A stretch of DNA of 64,000 nt from Nocardioides sp. CFH 31398 (GTDB lineage: Bacteria > Actinomycetota > Actinomycetes > Propionibacteriales > Nocardioidaceae), in assembly GCF_022436705.1 (NCBI RefSeq), contig NZ_JAKUHT010000005.1, positions 124,001 to 188,000 of the forward strand, written 5' to 3'. Within the stretch, counting starts at the first letter, position 1. Every line of letters begins with the position of its first letter. A program made the translations under genes and the position numbers. The notes beneath the pieces were generated by a model. The model saw only the letters and a list, made by a program, of their open reading frames with translations. It was not told the origin of the DNA and ran no database searches. This document shows positions 8,630-17,548 of this stretch, piece after piece.

Positions 8630-10725
8630 GCGTGGTCCCTCTCGGTGCTCTGCCGTTCGACGACGAGGTTGCGGTAGGCGTCCACCCGGGCGGTGAAGCC
8701 GGGGTGCAGGGGCACGGTCGAGCCGAACTCCTCGATGATCGCGGGGCCGGTCACCGTGGTGCCCGGGGTGAGGTCGGGGCGCCACAGCACCGGGACCTCG
8801 ACGTACCCCGCCTCGGGGTCGAAGCAGACGGCGCGGCGACCGGTCTCGACGGGCTCGGACGGCGCGAGGTCGTACGACGCGATCTCGGGGCGCTGGATCG
8901 GCCCGATGCCGGAGACCCGCAGGTTCACCCACTCGACCTGCTGGCCGGGGTCGTCGGCGAAGTCGTAGCCGTACAGCCCGCGGTGCGCGGCGTGGAACGC
9001 GTCGGCGACGTCGGCGAGCGCGGCCTCGTCGAGCTCGCCCGGCAGCGGCACCGGCACGCGGACCTCGAAGGCCTGACCGAAGTAGCGCAGGTCGGCGGTG
9101 CACTGGTGGACGCGGACATCGGGGGCGAACCCCTCCTTCTCCAGCGCCTCGTCGGCCCGGGCGACGAGCCCGGCGTACGCCGTGGCCACCTGCGCGGCGT
9201 CGAGGTCGTCGGCGAGGGCGACGTGGGTCTGGACGACGTCGTTGCGCACGTCGACGGTCAGCAGGCCGAACGCGGAGACGTTGCCCGGGTCCGGAGGCAC
9301 GAGGACTCGGCGCAGCCCGAGCACGTCGACGAGGCGGCACAGCAGCAGCGACCCGGAGCCGCCGAAGGTGACGAGGGTGAAGTCGCGGACGTCGAGGCCA
9401 CGCTTGACGGTGACCTCGCGCAGCGCGTTCGCCTGGTTCCACGCGGAGATCTCGAGGACACCGGTCGCGGCCGCCTCCGGGGTCATGCCGAGGTCGCCGG
9501 CGAGCTGCTCGACGCCCTTGCGGGCGGTCTCGACGTCGAGCGGGATCTCGCCGCCGAGCAGGTGCGGGGGGATCCGGCCGAGGACGACGTGGGCGTCGGT
9601 GATGGTGACGTCTGCGCCGCCCCTGCCGTAGCACAGCGGGCCGGGGTCGGCGCCGGCCGAGTGGGGGCCGACCTTGAGGGTGCCCTCGGGGCTGAGCCAG
9701 GCGACCGAGCCGCCACCCGCGCCGACGGTGACGACGTCGATCATGGGGATCTTCGAGGGGAACGCGCCGACCGAGCCCTCGGTGGTCAGCGTCGGGTCGC
9801 CGTCCACGACGACGGAGACGTCGGTCGACGTCCCGCCGCCGTCGGAGGTGAGGACCTTGTCGAAGCCCGCCGTCCGCGCGATCAGGGCGGCGCCGAGGGC
9901 GCCGGCGGCGGGGCCGGACAGCACGGTGGTGATCGGCTGGTGCACGACCTCCTCCGCGCTCAGCACGCCGCCGTTCGACTTCATGACGTAGAACGGCACC
10001 GGGCGCCCGGCGTAGCTCCCGAGGCGCTCGGAGATGGTGCGGACGTAGCGGCCCAGCCGGGGCTTGACGGCGGCGTCGACCAGCGTGGTCATGGCGCGTT
10101 CGTACTCGCGGTACTCCCGCAGCACCTCGCTGCTCACCGACACCACGGCGTCGGGGTGCTCCTCGGCGAGGACCTGGCGCATCCGCTCCTCGTGGGCGTC
10201 GTTCGCGTAGGAGTGCAGGAAGCAGACGCCGAGGGTGTCGACGCCCTGGTCGCGGAACCAGCGCGCCGCGCGGCGGGCGCCGTCCTCGTCGAACGGCCTG
10301 ACCTCGGCGCCGGTGTGGTCGAGCCGACCGCCGACCTCGAGCACGAGGTCGCGCGGCACGATCCGCGGCGGCTTGACCCAGAAGTAGGAGTTGCCGTAGC
10401 CGTCGGGCACCGACTGGCGCGCGATCTCGAGCATCGCGCCGTACCCCTCGGTGGTGAGGAACCCGAGCCGGTCGACCTTGCCCTCGAGGAGCTGGTTGGT
10501 GGCGACGGTCGTGCCGTGGCTGACCGCGGCGATCGGGCTGCCGTCGCCGGGCGGGAGGCCGAGGATGCCGAGCACCTTCTCGATGCCGGCCATGAACCCG
10601 TCGGCCGGGTTGCTCGGCGTCGAGGGGGTCTTCGTGGTGACGAGCTCACCACTGTCCTCGTCGAGGGCGACGACGTCGGTGAACGTCCCCCCGGTGTCGA
10701 TCCCGATCCTGATGCGTCGCGGCAT
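8626..10725 (-). CDS. hyuA: Hydantoinase/oxoprolinase A-type subunit
   Basis: The 699-residue ATP-binding subunit partners HyuB. The N-terminal phosphate-binding motif GIDTGGTFTDVV (8-19) and SDGGGTSTDVSVV are those of the ASKHA-fold hydantoinase A family. ISERLGSYAGRPVPFYVMKSNGG and TFGGSGSLLLCRL follow in family order, and the C-terminal domain has GTTVTGPAIIEEFGSTVPLHPG. It is the first gene of hyuA-hyuB-NmrA. An inverted repeat (10765-10805) lies 40-80 bases upstream and may be an operator. Confidence 0.9.
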   Translation of the reverse strand: MPRRIRIGIDTGGTFTDVVALDEDSGELVTTKTPSTPSNPADGFMAGIEKVLGILGLPPGDGSPIAAVSHGTTVATNQLLEGKVDRLGFLTTEGYGAMLEIARQSVPDGYGNSYFWVKPPRIVPRDLVLEVGGRLDHTGAEVRPFDEDGARRAARWFRDQGVDTLGVCFLHSYANDAHEERMRQVLAEEHPDAVVSVSSEVLREYREYERAMTTLVDAAVKPRLGRYVRTISERLGSYAGRPVPFYVMKSNGGVLSAEEVVHQPITTVLSGPAAGALGAALIARTAGFDKVLTSDGGGTSTDVSVVVDGDPTLTTEGSVGAFPSKIPMIDVVTVGAGGGSVAWLSPEGTLKVGPHSAGADPGPLCYGRGGADVTITDAHVVLGRIPPHLLGGEIPLDVETARKGVEQLAGDLGMTPEAAATGVLEISAWNQANALREVTVKRGLDVRDFTLVTFGGSGSLLLCRLVDVLGLRRVLVPPDPGNVSAFGLLTVDVRNDVVQTHVALADDLDAAQVATAYAGLVARADEALEKEGFAPDVRVHQCTADLRYFGQAFEVRVPVPLPGELDEAALADVADAFHAAHRGLYGYDFADDPGQQVEWVNLRVSGIGPIQRPEIASYDLAPSEPVETGRRAVCFDPEAGYVEVPVLWRPDLTPGTTVTGPAIIEEFGSTVPLHPGFTARVDAYRNLVVERQSTERDHA

Positions 10726-10764
10726 GCCACCGATCCAACCGGCCGCGTCGCCGGGGGCCTATGT

Positions 10765-10805
10765 CAGAGGTTGCCGACCACCCGCCCGCTGCGGCTCAAC
10801 CTCTG
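10765..10805. promoter_or_regulatory. Inverted repeat upstream of hyuA, candidate operator
   Basis: cagaggttg (10765-10773) and caacctctg (10797-10805) form a perfect 9-bp inverted repeat with a 23-base spacer, in the gap between hyuA and the divergent small membrane gene. The half-site CAACCT also appears in the arcC and pucR-allH upstream sequences. Two half-sites about three helical turns apart would suit a dimeric regulator such as the PucR-type protein. Confidence 0.35.
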
Positions 10806-10899
10806 CCAGCCGACACCGCGACCCGACCGCGACCCGCACCGGCGCCGGTCGAGCTCGTCGGGACCCAGCGCCCAGGGACCGCTCGCTACGCTCGACGCC

Positions 10900-11133
10900 A
10901 TGAGCGGCTTCGTGACAGACCAGCGCAACCGGCCCGTCAGCGCGGTCGTGGCGGTGATCGTGGCGATCGTGACCGGCGGCTACATGCTGCCGTGGGCGAT
11001 CGCCGCCCTGCGGGGCAAGGCGAACCACTGGACGATCTTCTGGGTCAACCTGCTCGCCGGCTGGACGGTGATCGGCTGGATCATCGCGCTCGTCATGTCG
11101 CTGACCTCCCACAGGCCGGTCGGCCGCTTCTAG
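10900..11133 (+). CDS. Superinfection-immunity-like small membrane protein
   Basis: A 77-residue protein with two hydrophobic segments (about 14-35 and 43-66). The sequence GGYMLPWAIAALRGKANHWTIF and the following helix match the superinfection immunity (Imm) family, known from phage T4 but widespread in bacteria with no proven role. The ATG at 10900 is followed by MSGFVTDQRNRPVSAV. The next gene starts 16 bp downstream, so the two are probably co-transcribed. Confidence 0.7.
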   Translation: MSGFVTDQRNRPVSAVVAVIVAIVTGGYMLPWAIAALRGKANHWTIFWVNLLAGWTVIGWIIALVMSLTSHRPVGRF

Positions 11134-11148
11134 GCGCACGACGGGCCG

Positions 11149-11697
11149 GTGGCCGCCTCCTCGGTCGATCTCGGCCTGGACGACGTCCTCGACGCCGAGG
11201 TCCGTCGCCAGTGGTGGCTCCTCGCCGACGCCGGCCTGCCCAGCCTCGCCGAGCACCCGGGACCCTCGAACGCCCCGCACGTCACGCTCGCGCAGCGGCG
11301 ACGGCTCCCCGCGCCGGACGTCGTGCAGCCGGCGACGCACCGTCTGCCGGTCGCGCTGAGCCTCACCGGACTGCTCGTCCTGCCCACGCGGCGCGGGCTC
11401 GTCCTGGCCCGGGCCGTCACCGCGGACGACGTCCTGCTCGACCTCCACGCCGAGGTGGTCGGCCTGCTCGACCGGGCCGCCGAGGGCACGCCGTGGCCGC
11501 CCGCCGCACACACCACGCCGGGGGCGTGGACCCCGCACGTCACCCTCGCCACCGGGCTCGGGCCCGACCAGGTCGCGCGGGCGCTCGACGTCCTGCCGCT
11601 CGGCGCGCTGACCGGCGCGGGCGTCGTCCTGCGCCACTGGGACGCCAGGGCGCAGCAGCTGACGGCCTGCGCAGACGTGCCGACTCGACCCCTGTGA
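11149..11697 (+). CDS. 2H phosphoesterase (2'-5' RNA ligase-like)
   Basis: The 182-residue protein has two HxT motifs, PHVTLAQ near residues 43-49 and PHVTLAT near 128-134, the catalytic signature of 2H phosphoesterases (LigT, cyclic nucleotide phosphodiesterases). The biological substrate is unknown. The start is GTG at 11149. The last residues (TACADVPTRPL) are encoded by the first unit of a tandem repeat, so the natural C-terminus has been extended or replaced by repeat sequence. Confidence 0.75.
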   Translation: MAASSVDLGLDDVLDAEVRRQWWLLADAGLPSLAEHPGPSNAPHVTLAQRRRLPAPDVVQPATHRLPVALSLTGLLVLPTRRGLVLARAVTADDVLLDLHAEVVGLLDRAAEGTPWPPAAHTTPGAWTPHVTLATGLGPDQVARALDVLPLGALTGAGVVLRHWDARAQQLTACADVPTRPL

Positions 11698-11722
11698 GCT
11701 GCGCAGACGTGCCGACTCGACC
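11667..11722 (+). repeat. Two tandem units of a 32-bp-period repeat
   Basis: CTGCGCAGACGTGCCGACTC, continuing GACC, occurs at 11667-11690 and again at 11699-11722, a period of 32 bases. The same unit is found three times in tandem near 31958-32044 and once inverted at 31896-31917. Here it sits between two convergent genes: it encodes the end of the 2H phosphoesterase and touches the stop codon of the amidase. Confidence 0.8.
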
Positions 11723-13104
11723 TAGACGAGGGACTCCAGGGCCGCGGCGCACTCCAGCAGGAAGCGGTCGCGGCCGTGGGCGGCGACGAGCTGCAGGCCG
11801 ACGGGGAGGCCGTCGGCGGTGCGGCCGAACGGCACCGAGATGGCCGGGCACCCGGTGACGGTGATGAGGTAGTTCGACCGCATCCAGTCCAGGTACGTCC
11901 GCATCGGCTCGCCGTTGATGGCCGTCGGGAACTCCTGGTCCGCGGGGAACGGCGGGACCTGCGAGGCGGGCAGCACGAGCAGGTCGTGGTCGTCGAAGTA
12001 CTCCCGCATGCGGTGGGCCAGCGTGGTGCGGCCGGCGTACGCGCGGGCGACGTCGGCGCCGGTCAGCGTCTCCCCCGCCCGGATGTTGTCGGCGAGCGAC
12101 GCCTTGAAGGCGTCCGGGTGGGCGGCGAGGCGCTCGGCGAACGTCGCCTGGAAGTGCCAGGCGCGCAGGGTGCGGAAGACGTCCTCGCCCTCGCGCAGGT
12201 CGGGGACGTCGTCGGTGACGTGCGCGCCCGCCGCCGCGAAGGTCCCGGTCGAGCCGGTGACGACGGAGGCCACCTCGCGGTCGCAGACGAACGCGCCGCC
12301 GAGGTCCGGCGTGACGGCGACCCGCAGCCCGGCCAGCGACCCCGACAGCGGGGGCGCGAACGCCGAGCCCGGCTCGCCGAGGGCCTGCGGGGCCCGGGGG
12401 TCGGGGCCCGCCATGACCGACAGCAGCAGGGCGACGTCGTCCGCGGTGCGTGCCATGGGCCCGCCGACCGACGTCGTCTCCCAGTGGTTCGACGCGGGCC
12501 ACTGCGGCACCCGGCCGAGCGTGGGCCGCAGGCCGACGACGCCGCAGAAGGACGCCGGGTTGCGCAGCGAGCCCCCCATGTCGGACCCGTCCGCGAGCGG
12601 GACCATGCCCGACGCCAGCGCACACGCCGCTCCCCCGCTCGACCCGCCGGCCGAGCGTGACGGGTCGTGCGGGTTCAGGGTCGTGCCGAAGACGCGGTTG
12701 AAGGTGTGGGACCCGGCGGCGAACTCCGGCACGTTCGTCCTCCCGAGGACGACGACGCCCGCGCGGCGCACACGCTCGACGAGCAGCTCGTCGGTGCTCG
12801 GCACGTGGTCGGCGTGGAGCACCGAGCCGTACGTCGTCGTCCACCCGGCGACCTCGTGGGTGTCCTTGAAGGCGAACGGCAGGCCGTGCAGAGGGCCGAC
12901 CTCGGCGCCGGACACGAGCGCCTCGTCGGCCGCGGCGGCTCCCTGGCGGGCGCGCTCGACGTCCATCGACACGATCGCGTTGAGCTCGGGGTTGCGCGCC
13001 CCGATCCGGTCCAGGTGGGCCTCGAGGAGCTCGCGGGCGCTGATCTCCTTCGCGCGGACGGCGGCCGCCTGCGCGCGGGCGGTCGAGTCGACCGTGACGG
13101 TCAT
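11722..13104 (-). CDS. Amidase (amidase signature family)
   Basis: A 460-residue amidase signature enzyme with the Ser-cisSer-Lys triad: K80 in FAFKDT, cis-Ser 155 in SAGGSSGG and nucleophile Ser 179 in DMGGSLRNP. The family includes malonamidase, allophanate hydrolase domains and general amidases. Last in the uraA-molybdenum hydroxylase operon and overlapping the CoxG-like gene by ATGA, it probably works on a pathway intermediate. Candidates are ureidomalonate (a ureidomalonase) or malonamate (a malonamidase). No C-terminal allophanate hydrolase domain is present. Confidence 0.88.
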   Translation of the reverse strand: MTVTVDSTARAQAAAVRAKEISARELLEAHLDRIGARNPELNAIVSMDVERARQGAAAADEALVSGAEVGPLHGLPFAFKDTHEVAGWTTTYGSVLHADHVPSTDELLVERVRRAGVVVLGRTNVPEFAAGSHTFNRVFGTTLNPHDPSRSAGGSSGGAACALASGMVPLADGSDMGGSLRNPASFCGVVGLRPTLGRVPQWPASNHWETTSVGGPMARTADDVALLLSVMAGPDPRAPQALGEPGSAFAPPLSGSLAGLRVAVTPDLGGAFVCDREVASVVTGSTGTFAAAGAHVTDDVPDLREGEDVFRTLRAWHFQATFAERLAAHPDAFKASLADNIRAGETLTGADVARAYAGRTTLAHRMREYFDDHDLLVLPASQVPPFPADQEFPTAINGEPMRTYLDWMRSNYLITVTGCPAISVPFGRTADGLPVGLQLVAAHGRDRFLLECAAALESLV

Positions 13105-13736
13105 GCCCGACGTCCGAAGACGCCGCCGAGGACGACGCCCAGGGCGACCAGGCCGGCGCCGACGGCGACGCCGCGCAGGAAGTCGGCCGGGGACGACGCT
13201 GCAGCCACGGGGGTGACGGTCGGGGCGGCGTACACCGCGCCGGCGGTCTCGACGCTCGATCGGAGCCGGGGCGGCTGCTCGGCCACCTGGAGCGCCGGCG
13301 GGGTCTCGATCGCCCTGGCGACGTTGCCGAAGAACTCGCCCGCCATGCGCTTCGAGACGCTCGAGAGCATCCGCTGGCCGACCCCGCCGACCATCCCGCC
13401 GACGGTGGCGTCGGCGTCGTAGGCGATGCGGGTGCGCCCGCCGAGGTCCTCGAAGCGGACGGCGACCGTCGCGTCGACGGTGCCGGGCGCGCCGGCGCCG
13501 GTGAGGCGCATCGTCAGCGAGTCGTGCGGTGCCAGGTCGGACAGCGCGCAGGAGCCGTCGTACGTGCCCTTGATGGCGGCGACGCCGGCGGTGACGGTCA
13601 TGTCGTAGGCGTGCTCACCGGTCGACTCCAGGCGCGAGCAGCCCGGGATGGCGGCGACCAGGACGAGCGGGTCGAGGATCGCGTCCCACACGACCTGGGG
13701 CGGGTGCGCGACGTCGTTGGCGCCGGAGATCTTCAC
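13101..13736 (-). CDS. coxG: CoxG-like SRPBCC protein with C-terminal membrane anchor
   Basis: A 211-residue SRPBCC (START-like) protein of the CoxG group. The N-terminus VKISGANDVAHPPQVVWDAI is typical. A Pro/Ala linker leads to a C-terminal hydrophobic helix (LRGVAVGAGLVALGVVLGG) followed by RRA. In Oligotropha, CoxG recruits CO dehydrogenase to the membrane, so this protein may do the same for the adjacent molybdenum hydroxylase. The GTG at 13734-13736 follows a strong RBS (gaggag). It lies 13 bp after the Mo subunit and overlaps the amidase start by 4 bases. Confidence 0.85.
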   Translation of the reverse strand: MKISGANDVAHPPQVVWDAILDPLVLVAAIPGCSRLESTGEHAYDMTVTAGVAAIKGTYDGSCALSDLAPHDSLTMRLTGAGAPGTVDATVAVRFEDLGGRTRIAYDADATVGGMVGGVGQRMLSSVSKRMAGEFFGNVARAIETPPALQVAEQPPRLRSSVETAGAVYAAPTVTPVAAASSPADFLRGVAVGAGLVALGVVLGGVFGRRA

Positions 13737-13749
13737 GCTGCTCCTCGGG

Positions 13750-16152
13750 TCACGGGTTCTGGTGCGCCAGCCGCAGCTCGAAGAGCTCCGACGGCGAGAT
13801 GGGCATGGCGGTGATCGCCAATCCGTCCTCACGCAGCCCTTCGGCGTCCTCGATGGCGGCGGCGAAGACCGCGGCCGACGGGATGACGCCGGCCTCGCCG
13901 GCACCCTTGATGCCGAGGGGGTTGAGCGGGGACGGCGTCTCGAGGTGGTCGACGTCGATGCCGTCGGGGACCTCGCTCACGTAGGGCATGAGGAAGTCCA
14001 TGAACGACGCGTTGAGCAGCTGGCCGGAGGAGTCGTAGGCCATCCGCTCGTACAGCGCCCCGCCCACGCCCTGCGCCACGCCGCCGTGGATCTGGCCCTC
14101 GACGATCATCGGGTTGATCAGCGTGCCGCAGTCGTGGACGACGGCGTACTGGAGGATCCGGATCTCGGCCGTCTCCGGGTCGGTCTCGACGATCACGGCG
14201 TGCATCCCGGAGGCGAACGTCGCCCGCTCGGGCGAGTAGAAGTCGCGGCCCTCGAGGCCGGGTTCGTCGTCCTCGGCGACCGGCGGCTTGCCCGGGTCGC
14301 CGACCTGGAACTGCGTGGCCCGCTTCGAGGCCTCGTCGAAGGCGTACCGCAGCGGGTTCGACAGCACCGAGATCGTGCCGAGGTCGAGGCTCACCTCGGG
14401 GGCTCCCTTGACGGAGACCACGCCGTCGACGATCTGCAGGTCGTCCTCGGACGCCTCGAGCGCGTCGGCGGCGATCCGCAGCGCCTTCTCCTTGGCCCGC
14501 CTCGCGGCGAGGTGGACGGCGGAGCCGCTCATCACCGCCGCGCGGGAGGCGAACGTGCCGACGGCGTACGGCATGCGCCGGGTGTCGCCGGTGACCACCT
14601 CGACGTCGGAGAAGCGACACCCGAGCTCGTCCGCGACCAGCTGCGCGAACACGGTCTGGTGGCCCTGGCCCTGGCTGGTCAGGCCGGTCGCGACCTTGAC
14701 CTTGCCGGTGGTCTCGACGTGCACGTGCGCGCCCTCGTAGGGCCCGACGCCGGTGCCCTCGACGTAGCAGGCGAGGCCGAGGCCGATCCGTCGTCCCTCG
14801 GCGGCGGCCTGACGCTGGCGCTCACCGAAGGTGTCCCAGTCGACGAGCGCCTTGATCTTGTCGAGCATGGCCGGGTAGTCGCCGGAGTCGTAGGTCAGCG
14901 GTCGGCCGTCCTGGAACACCAGGCCGTGCTCGTAGGGGAACTCGTCGGGCTGGATGAGGTTGACGCGGCGGACCTCGGCGCGGTCCTTGCCGAGGTGCTG
15001 CGCGATCGCGTCCATCGTCCGCTCCATCGCGTAGCAGCCCTGGGGCCGCCCGGCGCCGCGGTACGGCGTGACGATGACGGTGTTCGTGTAGAGCGAGTGG
15101 AAGACAACGCGGTAGGCGCCCGGCTTGTACGGCCCGAGCAGCTGCGTGGAGGTGATGATCGGGACGATCAGCCCGTACGGCGTGTAGGCGCCGTGGTCGT
15201 GCCAGAGCTCGACGTCCAGGCCGAGCAGGCGGCCGTCGTCGTCGAAGCCGACCTCGACGTGCTGGACCTGCCCGCGCTCGTGCGCGGAGGAGATGAAGTG
15301 CTCGCGGCGGTCCTCGACGAACTTCACCGGCCTGCCCAGCGCGCGGGCGGCGTACGGCACGAGGAGCTCCTCGGGCCACGGGTGGTTGATCTTGACGCCG
15401 AAGCCGCCGCCGACGTCGGGGGTGATGACGTCGACCTGGCCGAGGTCGAGGCCGAGCTTGACCGCGACGGCGGCGCGGACGCCGGTCGAGGACTGGGTGG
15501 AGGTCCACAGCTGGAGCCGGTCCAGCGCCGGCTCCCAGCGGGCCACGGTGCCGCGGCCCTCGAGCGGCATGCAGGCGCTGCGCTCGATGTCGAGGTCCAG
15601 CGACAGCCGGTGCGGGGCCGCGGCGACGACGGCGGGCGCGTCGCCCCCGGTCTGCTGCTCGAGGCGGGCGCCGAGGTTGCCGGGCACGTCGTCGTGGACG
15701 AGGTGCTCGGCGGCGCGGGCGGCCTCGATGCCGACCACGGCGGGCAGGACGTCGTAGGTGACCTTCACCTTGCCGACGGCGTCCTCGGCGACGTAGCGGT
15801 CGGTGGCGACGACGAAGGCGACGGCCTCGCCGACGTAGTTCACCTCGTCCTTCGCCAGCGCGTACTGCGTGCGGCCGTGGGTGAGCGCCGGGTGCGGGAT
15901 GAGCAGCGGCAGCGGTTCGGCCATCGGGCCGGTGAGGTCGTCGTAGGTGAGGACGGCGTGGACGCCCTCGACGTCGAGGACGGCGTCGAGGTCGATGTCG
16001 ACGATCCGCGCGTGCGCGTGGGGCGAGCGGACGACGGCGGCGTGCAGCAGGCCCGGCCCGACGTCGATGTCGTCGGTGTAGGCGCCCTGCCCGCGCAGCA
16101 GGCGCTGGTCCTCGACGCGCTGGACGCCCTGCCCCATGAGCTTGATGGTCAC
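13750..16152 (-). CDS. Molybdenum hydroxylase, large (Mo-binding) subunit
   Basis: The 800-residue catalytic subunit of a xanthine-oxidase-family molybdenum hydroxylase. GVQRVEDQRLLRGQGAYTDD opens the family domain. TPDVGGGFGVKINHPWPEE binds the cofactor. The active-site loop near residues 362-368 is PYRGAGRP, not the Cys-containing AYRCSFR loop of form I CO dehydrogenase, so this is not CO dehydrogenase. The conserved catalytic Glu lies in GIKGAGEAG near 752. With a uracil-type permease and barbiturase nearby, hydroxylation of uracil or thymine at C6 is a good candidate; xanthine or another N-heterocycle is possible. The GTG start overlaps the Fe-S subunit stop. Confidence 0.9.
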   Translation of the reverse strand: MTIKLMGQGVQRVEDQRLLRGQGAYTDDIDVGPGLLHAAVVRSPHAHARIVDIDLDAVLDVEGVHAVLTYDDLTGPMAEPLPLLIPHPALTHGRTQYALAKDEVNYVGEAVAFVVATDRYVAEDAVGKVKVTYDVLPAVVGIEAARAAEHLVHDDVPGNLGARLEQQTGGDAPAVVAAAPHRLSLDLDIERSACMPLEGRGTVARWEPALDRLQLWTSTQSSTGVRAAVAVKLGLDLGQVDVITPDVGGGFGVKINHPWPEELLVPYAARALGRPVKFVEDRREHFISSAHERGQVQHVEVGFDDDGRLLGLDVELWHDHGAYTPYGLIVPIITSTQLLGPYKPGAYRVVFHSLYTNTVIVTPYRGAGRPQGCYAMERTMDAIAQHLGKDRAEVRRVNLIQPDEFPYEHGLVFQDGRPLTYDSGDYPAMLDKIKALVDWDTFGERQRQAAAEGRRIGLGLACYVEGTGVGPYEGAHVHVETTGKVKVATGLTSQGQGHQTVFAQLVADELGCRFSDVEVVTGDTRRMPYAVGTFASRAAVMSGSAVHLAARRAKEKALRIAADALEASEDDLQIVDGVVSVKGAPEVSLDLGTISVLSNPLRYAFDEASKRATQFQVGDPGKPPVAEDDEPGLEGRDFYSPERATFASGMHAVIVETDPETAEIRILQYAVVHDCGTLINPMIVEGQIHGGVAQGVGGALYERMAYDSSGQLLNASFMDFLMPYVSEVPDGIDVDHLETPSPLNPLGIKGAGEAGVIPSAAVFAAAIEDAEGLREDGLAITAMPISPSELFELRLAHQNP

Positions 16153-16721
16153 GAGGGACCACCCGCCTCGGTGATCGAGGCGTGAGGGCCCCCCGGGCCC
16201 GGGCCTCGAGATCCCCCGCGCCGCAGCACCGCCGCGCACTCCACGGCGGCGACGATGTTCTGGTAGCCGGTGCAGCGGCAGAGGTTGCCGCCGATCATGT
16301 CCCTGGCCTCCTCGTGGGTGGGGTCGGGGTTCTCCTCGAGCCCGGCGGTGATCGTGGTGAGGAAGCCGGGGGTGCAGAAGCCGCACTGCAGGCCGTGGCA
16401 CTCGCTGAACGCCTGCTGCACCGGGCCGAGCGACCCGTCGGGGCGGGTGAGGCCCTCGACGGTGGTGATGTCGACCTCGACGGCGGCGACCGCGAACATC
16501 AGGCACGCGCGGGCGGATCTGCCGTCCACGAGCACGGTGCACGCGCCGCACACGCCGTGCTCGCAGCCGACGTGCGTGCCGGTCAGCCCGAGGTCGTGGC
16601 GCAGCGCGTCGCTCAGCAGCCGTCGGGCGGGCACGCGGAGGTCGTGGACGACGCCGTTCACGCGGAGGCGGACGTCGTGGACGGCCTCGCCGGTCTCGCC
16701 GGTCTGCGCGGAGACGGTCAT
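16149..16721 (-). CDS. Molybdenum hydroxylase, small [2Fe-2S] subunit
   Basis: The 190-residue iron-sulfur subunit. The plant-type ferredoxin ligands are C53, C58, C61 and C73 (GCEHGVCGACTVLVDG). The second cluster uses C113, C116, C148 and C150 (QCGFCTPGF and NLCRCTGY). It carries electrons from the Mo centre to FAD. The C-terminal tail of about 30 Gly/Pro-rich residues is longer than usual. Its start overlaps the FAD subunit stop and its stop overlaps the Mo subunit start. Confidence 0.95.
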   Translation of the reverse strand: MTVSAQTGETGEAVHDVRLRVNGVVHDLRVPARRLLSDALRHDLGLTGTHVGCEHGVCGACTVLVDGRSARACLMFAVAAVEVDITTVEGLTRPDGSLGPVQQAFSECHGLQCGFCTPGFLTTITAGLEENPDPTHEEARDMIGGNLCRCTGYQNIVAAVECAAVLRRGGSRGPGPGGPHASITEAGGPS

Positions 16722-17548
16722 GCGGCTCCCCTTCCCTGTCGGTCCTCGTGCGCCTCGCGGAGCACACGGGCGGTGAGGACGCGGACGAGCTGGGCCCGGT
16801 ACGCCGCGGAGGCGTGCACGTCGCCCCCGGGCTCGAGGTGCGCGAGCGCCGCCTCGCCGGCGTCCGCCGCGTCGACGCCGGTGACGTCGACGACGGTGGG
16901 GACGTCGTTGACGGAGAGGTACCCGACGCGGGCCGAGGAGGCGTCCACGTGGGCGGCGACGCCGACCATCGCGTAGTCGCCGTGGCGCCGCGCGAGCTCG
17001 GCGAACCCGACGCCGGCGTCGTCCGCGAGCGCGGGGAACCACGCCGACGTGGCGACCTCGTCGGGCGCCAGCGACGACTCGAGCGGACCGACGAACAGGT
17101 CGGCGGCCGCGATCGTGCGGCGGCCGGCGCCGCCCACGACCTCGACCGTGCCGCCGAGGACGGCGAGCACCACCGGCATCTCCGCGGCGGCGTCGGCATG
17201 GACGATCGAGCCCACCGTCGTGCCGCGGTTGCGGATCGTCGGGTGCGCCACGTGCGACAGCGCGGCCGTCACCAGCGGCTGCACCCGTCGTACGTCGGGG
17301 CTGGCGAGGACGTCGGCGTGCCGCACCATCGCCCCGATCCGCACGCCCCCGTCGTCCGCGGTGAGGGTGTCGAGCCCCTCGACGGCCGAGATGTCGACGA
17401 TCGTCGCCGGCGCCGCCAGCCGCATGGTCAGCAGCGGGACCAGGCTCTGCCCCCCGGCCATCACCTTCGCGTCGGGCTCGGAGCCGAGCAGCGCGACGGC
17501 CTCGTCGAGGGTCCGCGGACGGTGGTAGGCGAAGGGGGCGGGCTTCAT
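16718..17548 (-). CDS. Molybdenum hydroxylase, medium (FAD) subunit
   Basis: The 276-residue FAD-binding subunit. AGGQSLVPLLTMRLA (near 32-46) and TIRNRGTTVGSIVHADAAAE (near 103-122) are the two FAD-binding motifs of the CoxM/XdhB family. RRHGDYAMVGVAA marks the C-terminal domain. It is the second gene of the operon, overlapping the uraA stop by ATGA, and gives the M-S-L gene order of CO-dehydrogenase-like enzymes. Confidence 0.94.
   Translation of the reverse strand: MKPAPFAYHRPRTLDEAVALLGSEPDAKVMAGGQSLVPLLTMRLAAPATIVDISAVEGLDTLTADDGGVRIGAMVRHADVLASPDVRRVQPLVTAALSHVAHPTIRNRGTTVGSIVHADAAAEMPVVLAVLGGTVEVVGGAGRRTIAAADLFVGPLESSLAPDEVATSAWFPALADDAGVGFAELARRHGDYAMVGVAAHVDASSARVGYLSVNDVPTVVDVTGVDAADAGEAALAHLEPGGDVHASAAYRAQLVRVLTARVLREAHEDRQGRGAA

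Noticed and set aside
13750..17548. Carbon monoxide dehydrogenase (CoxMSL) as the name for the molybdenum hydroxylase
   Set aside because: Gene order is M-S-L and a CoxG-like gene is adjacent, but the active-site loop is PYRGAGRP without the Cys of form I enzymes.
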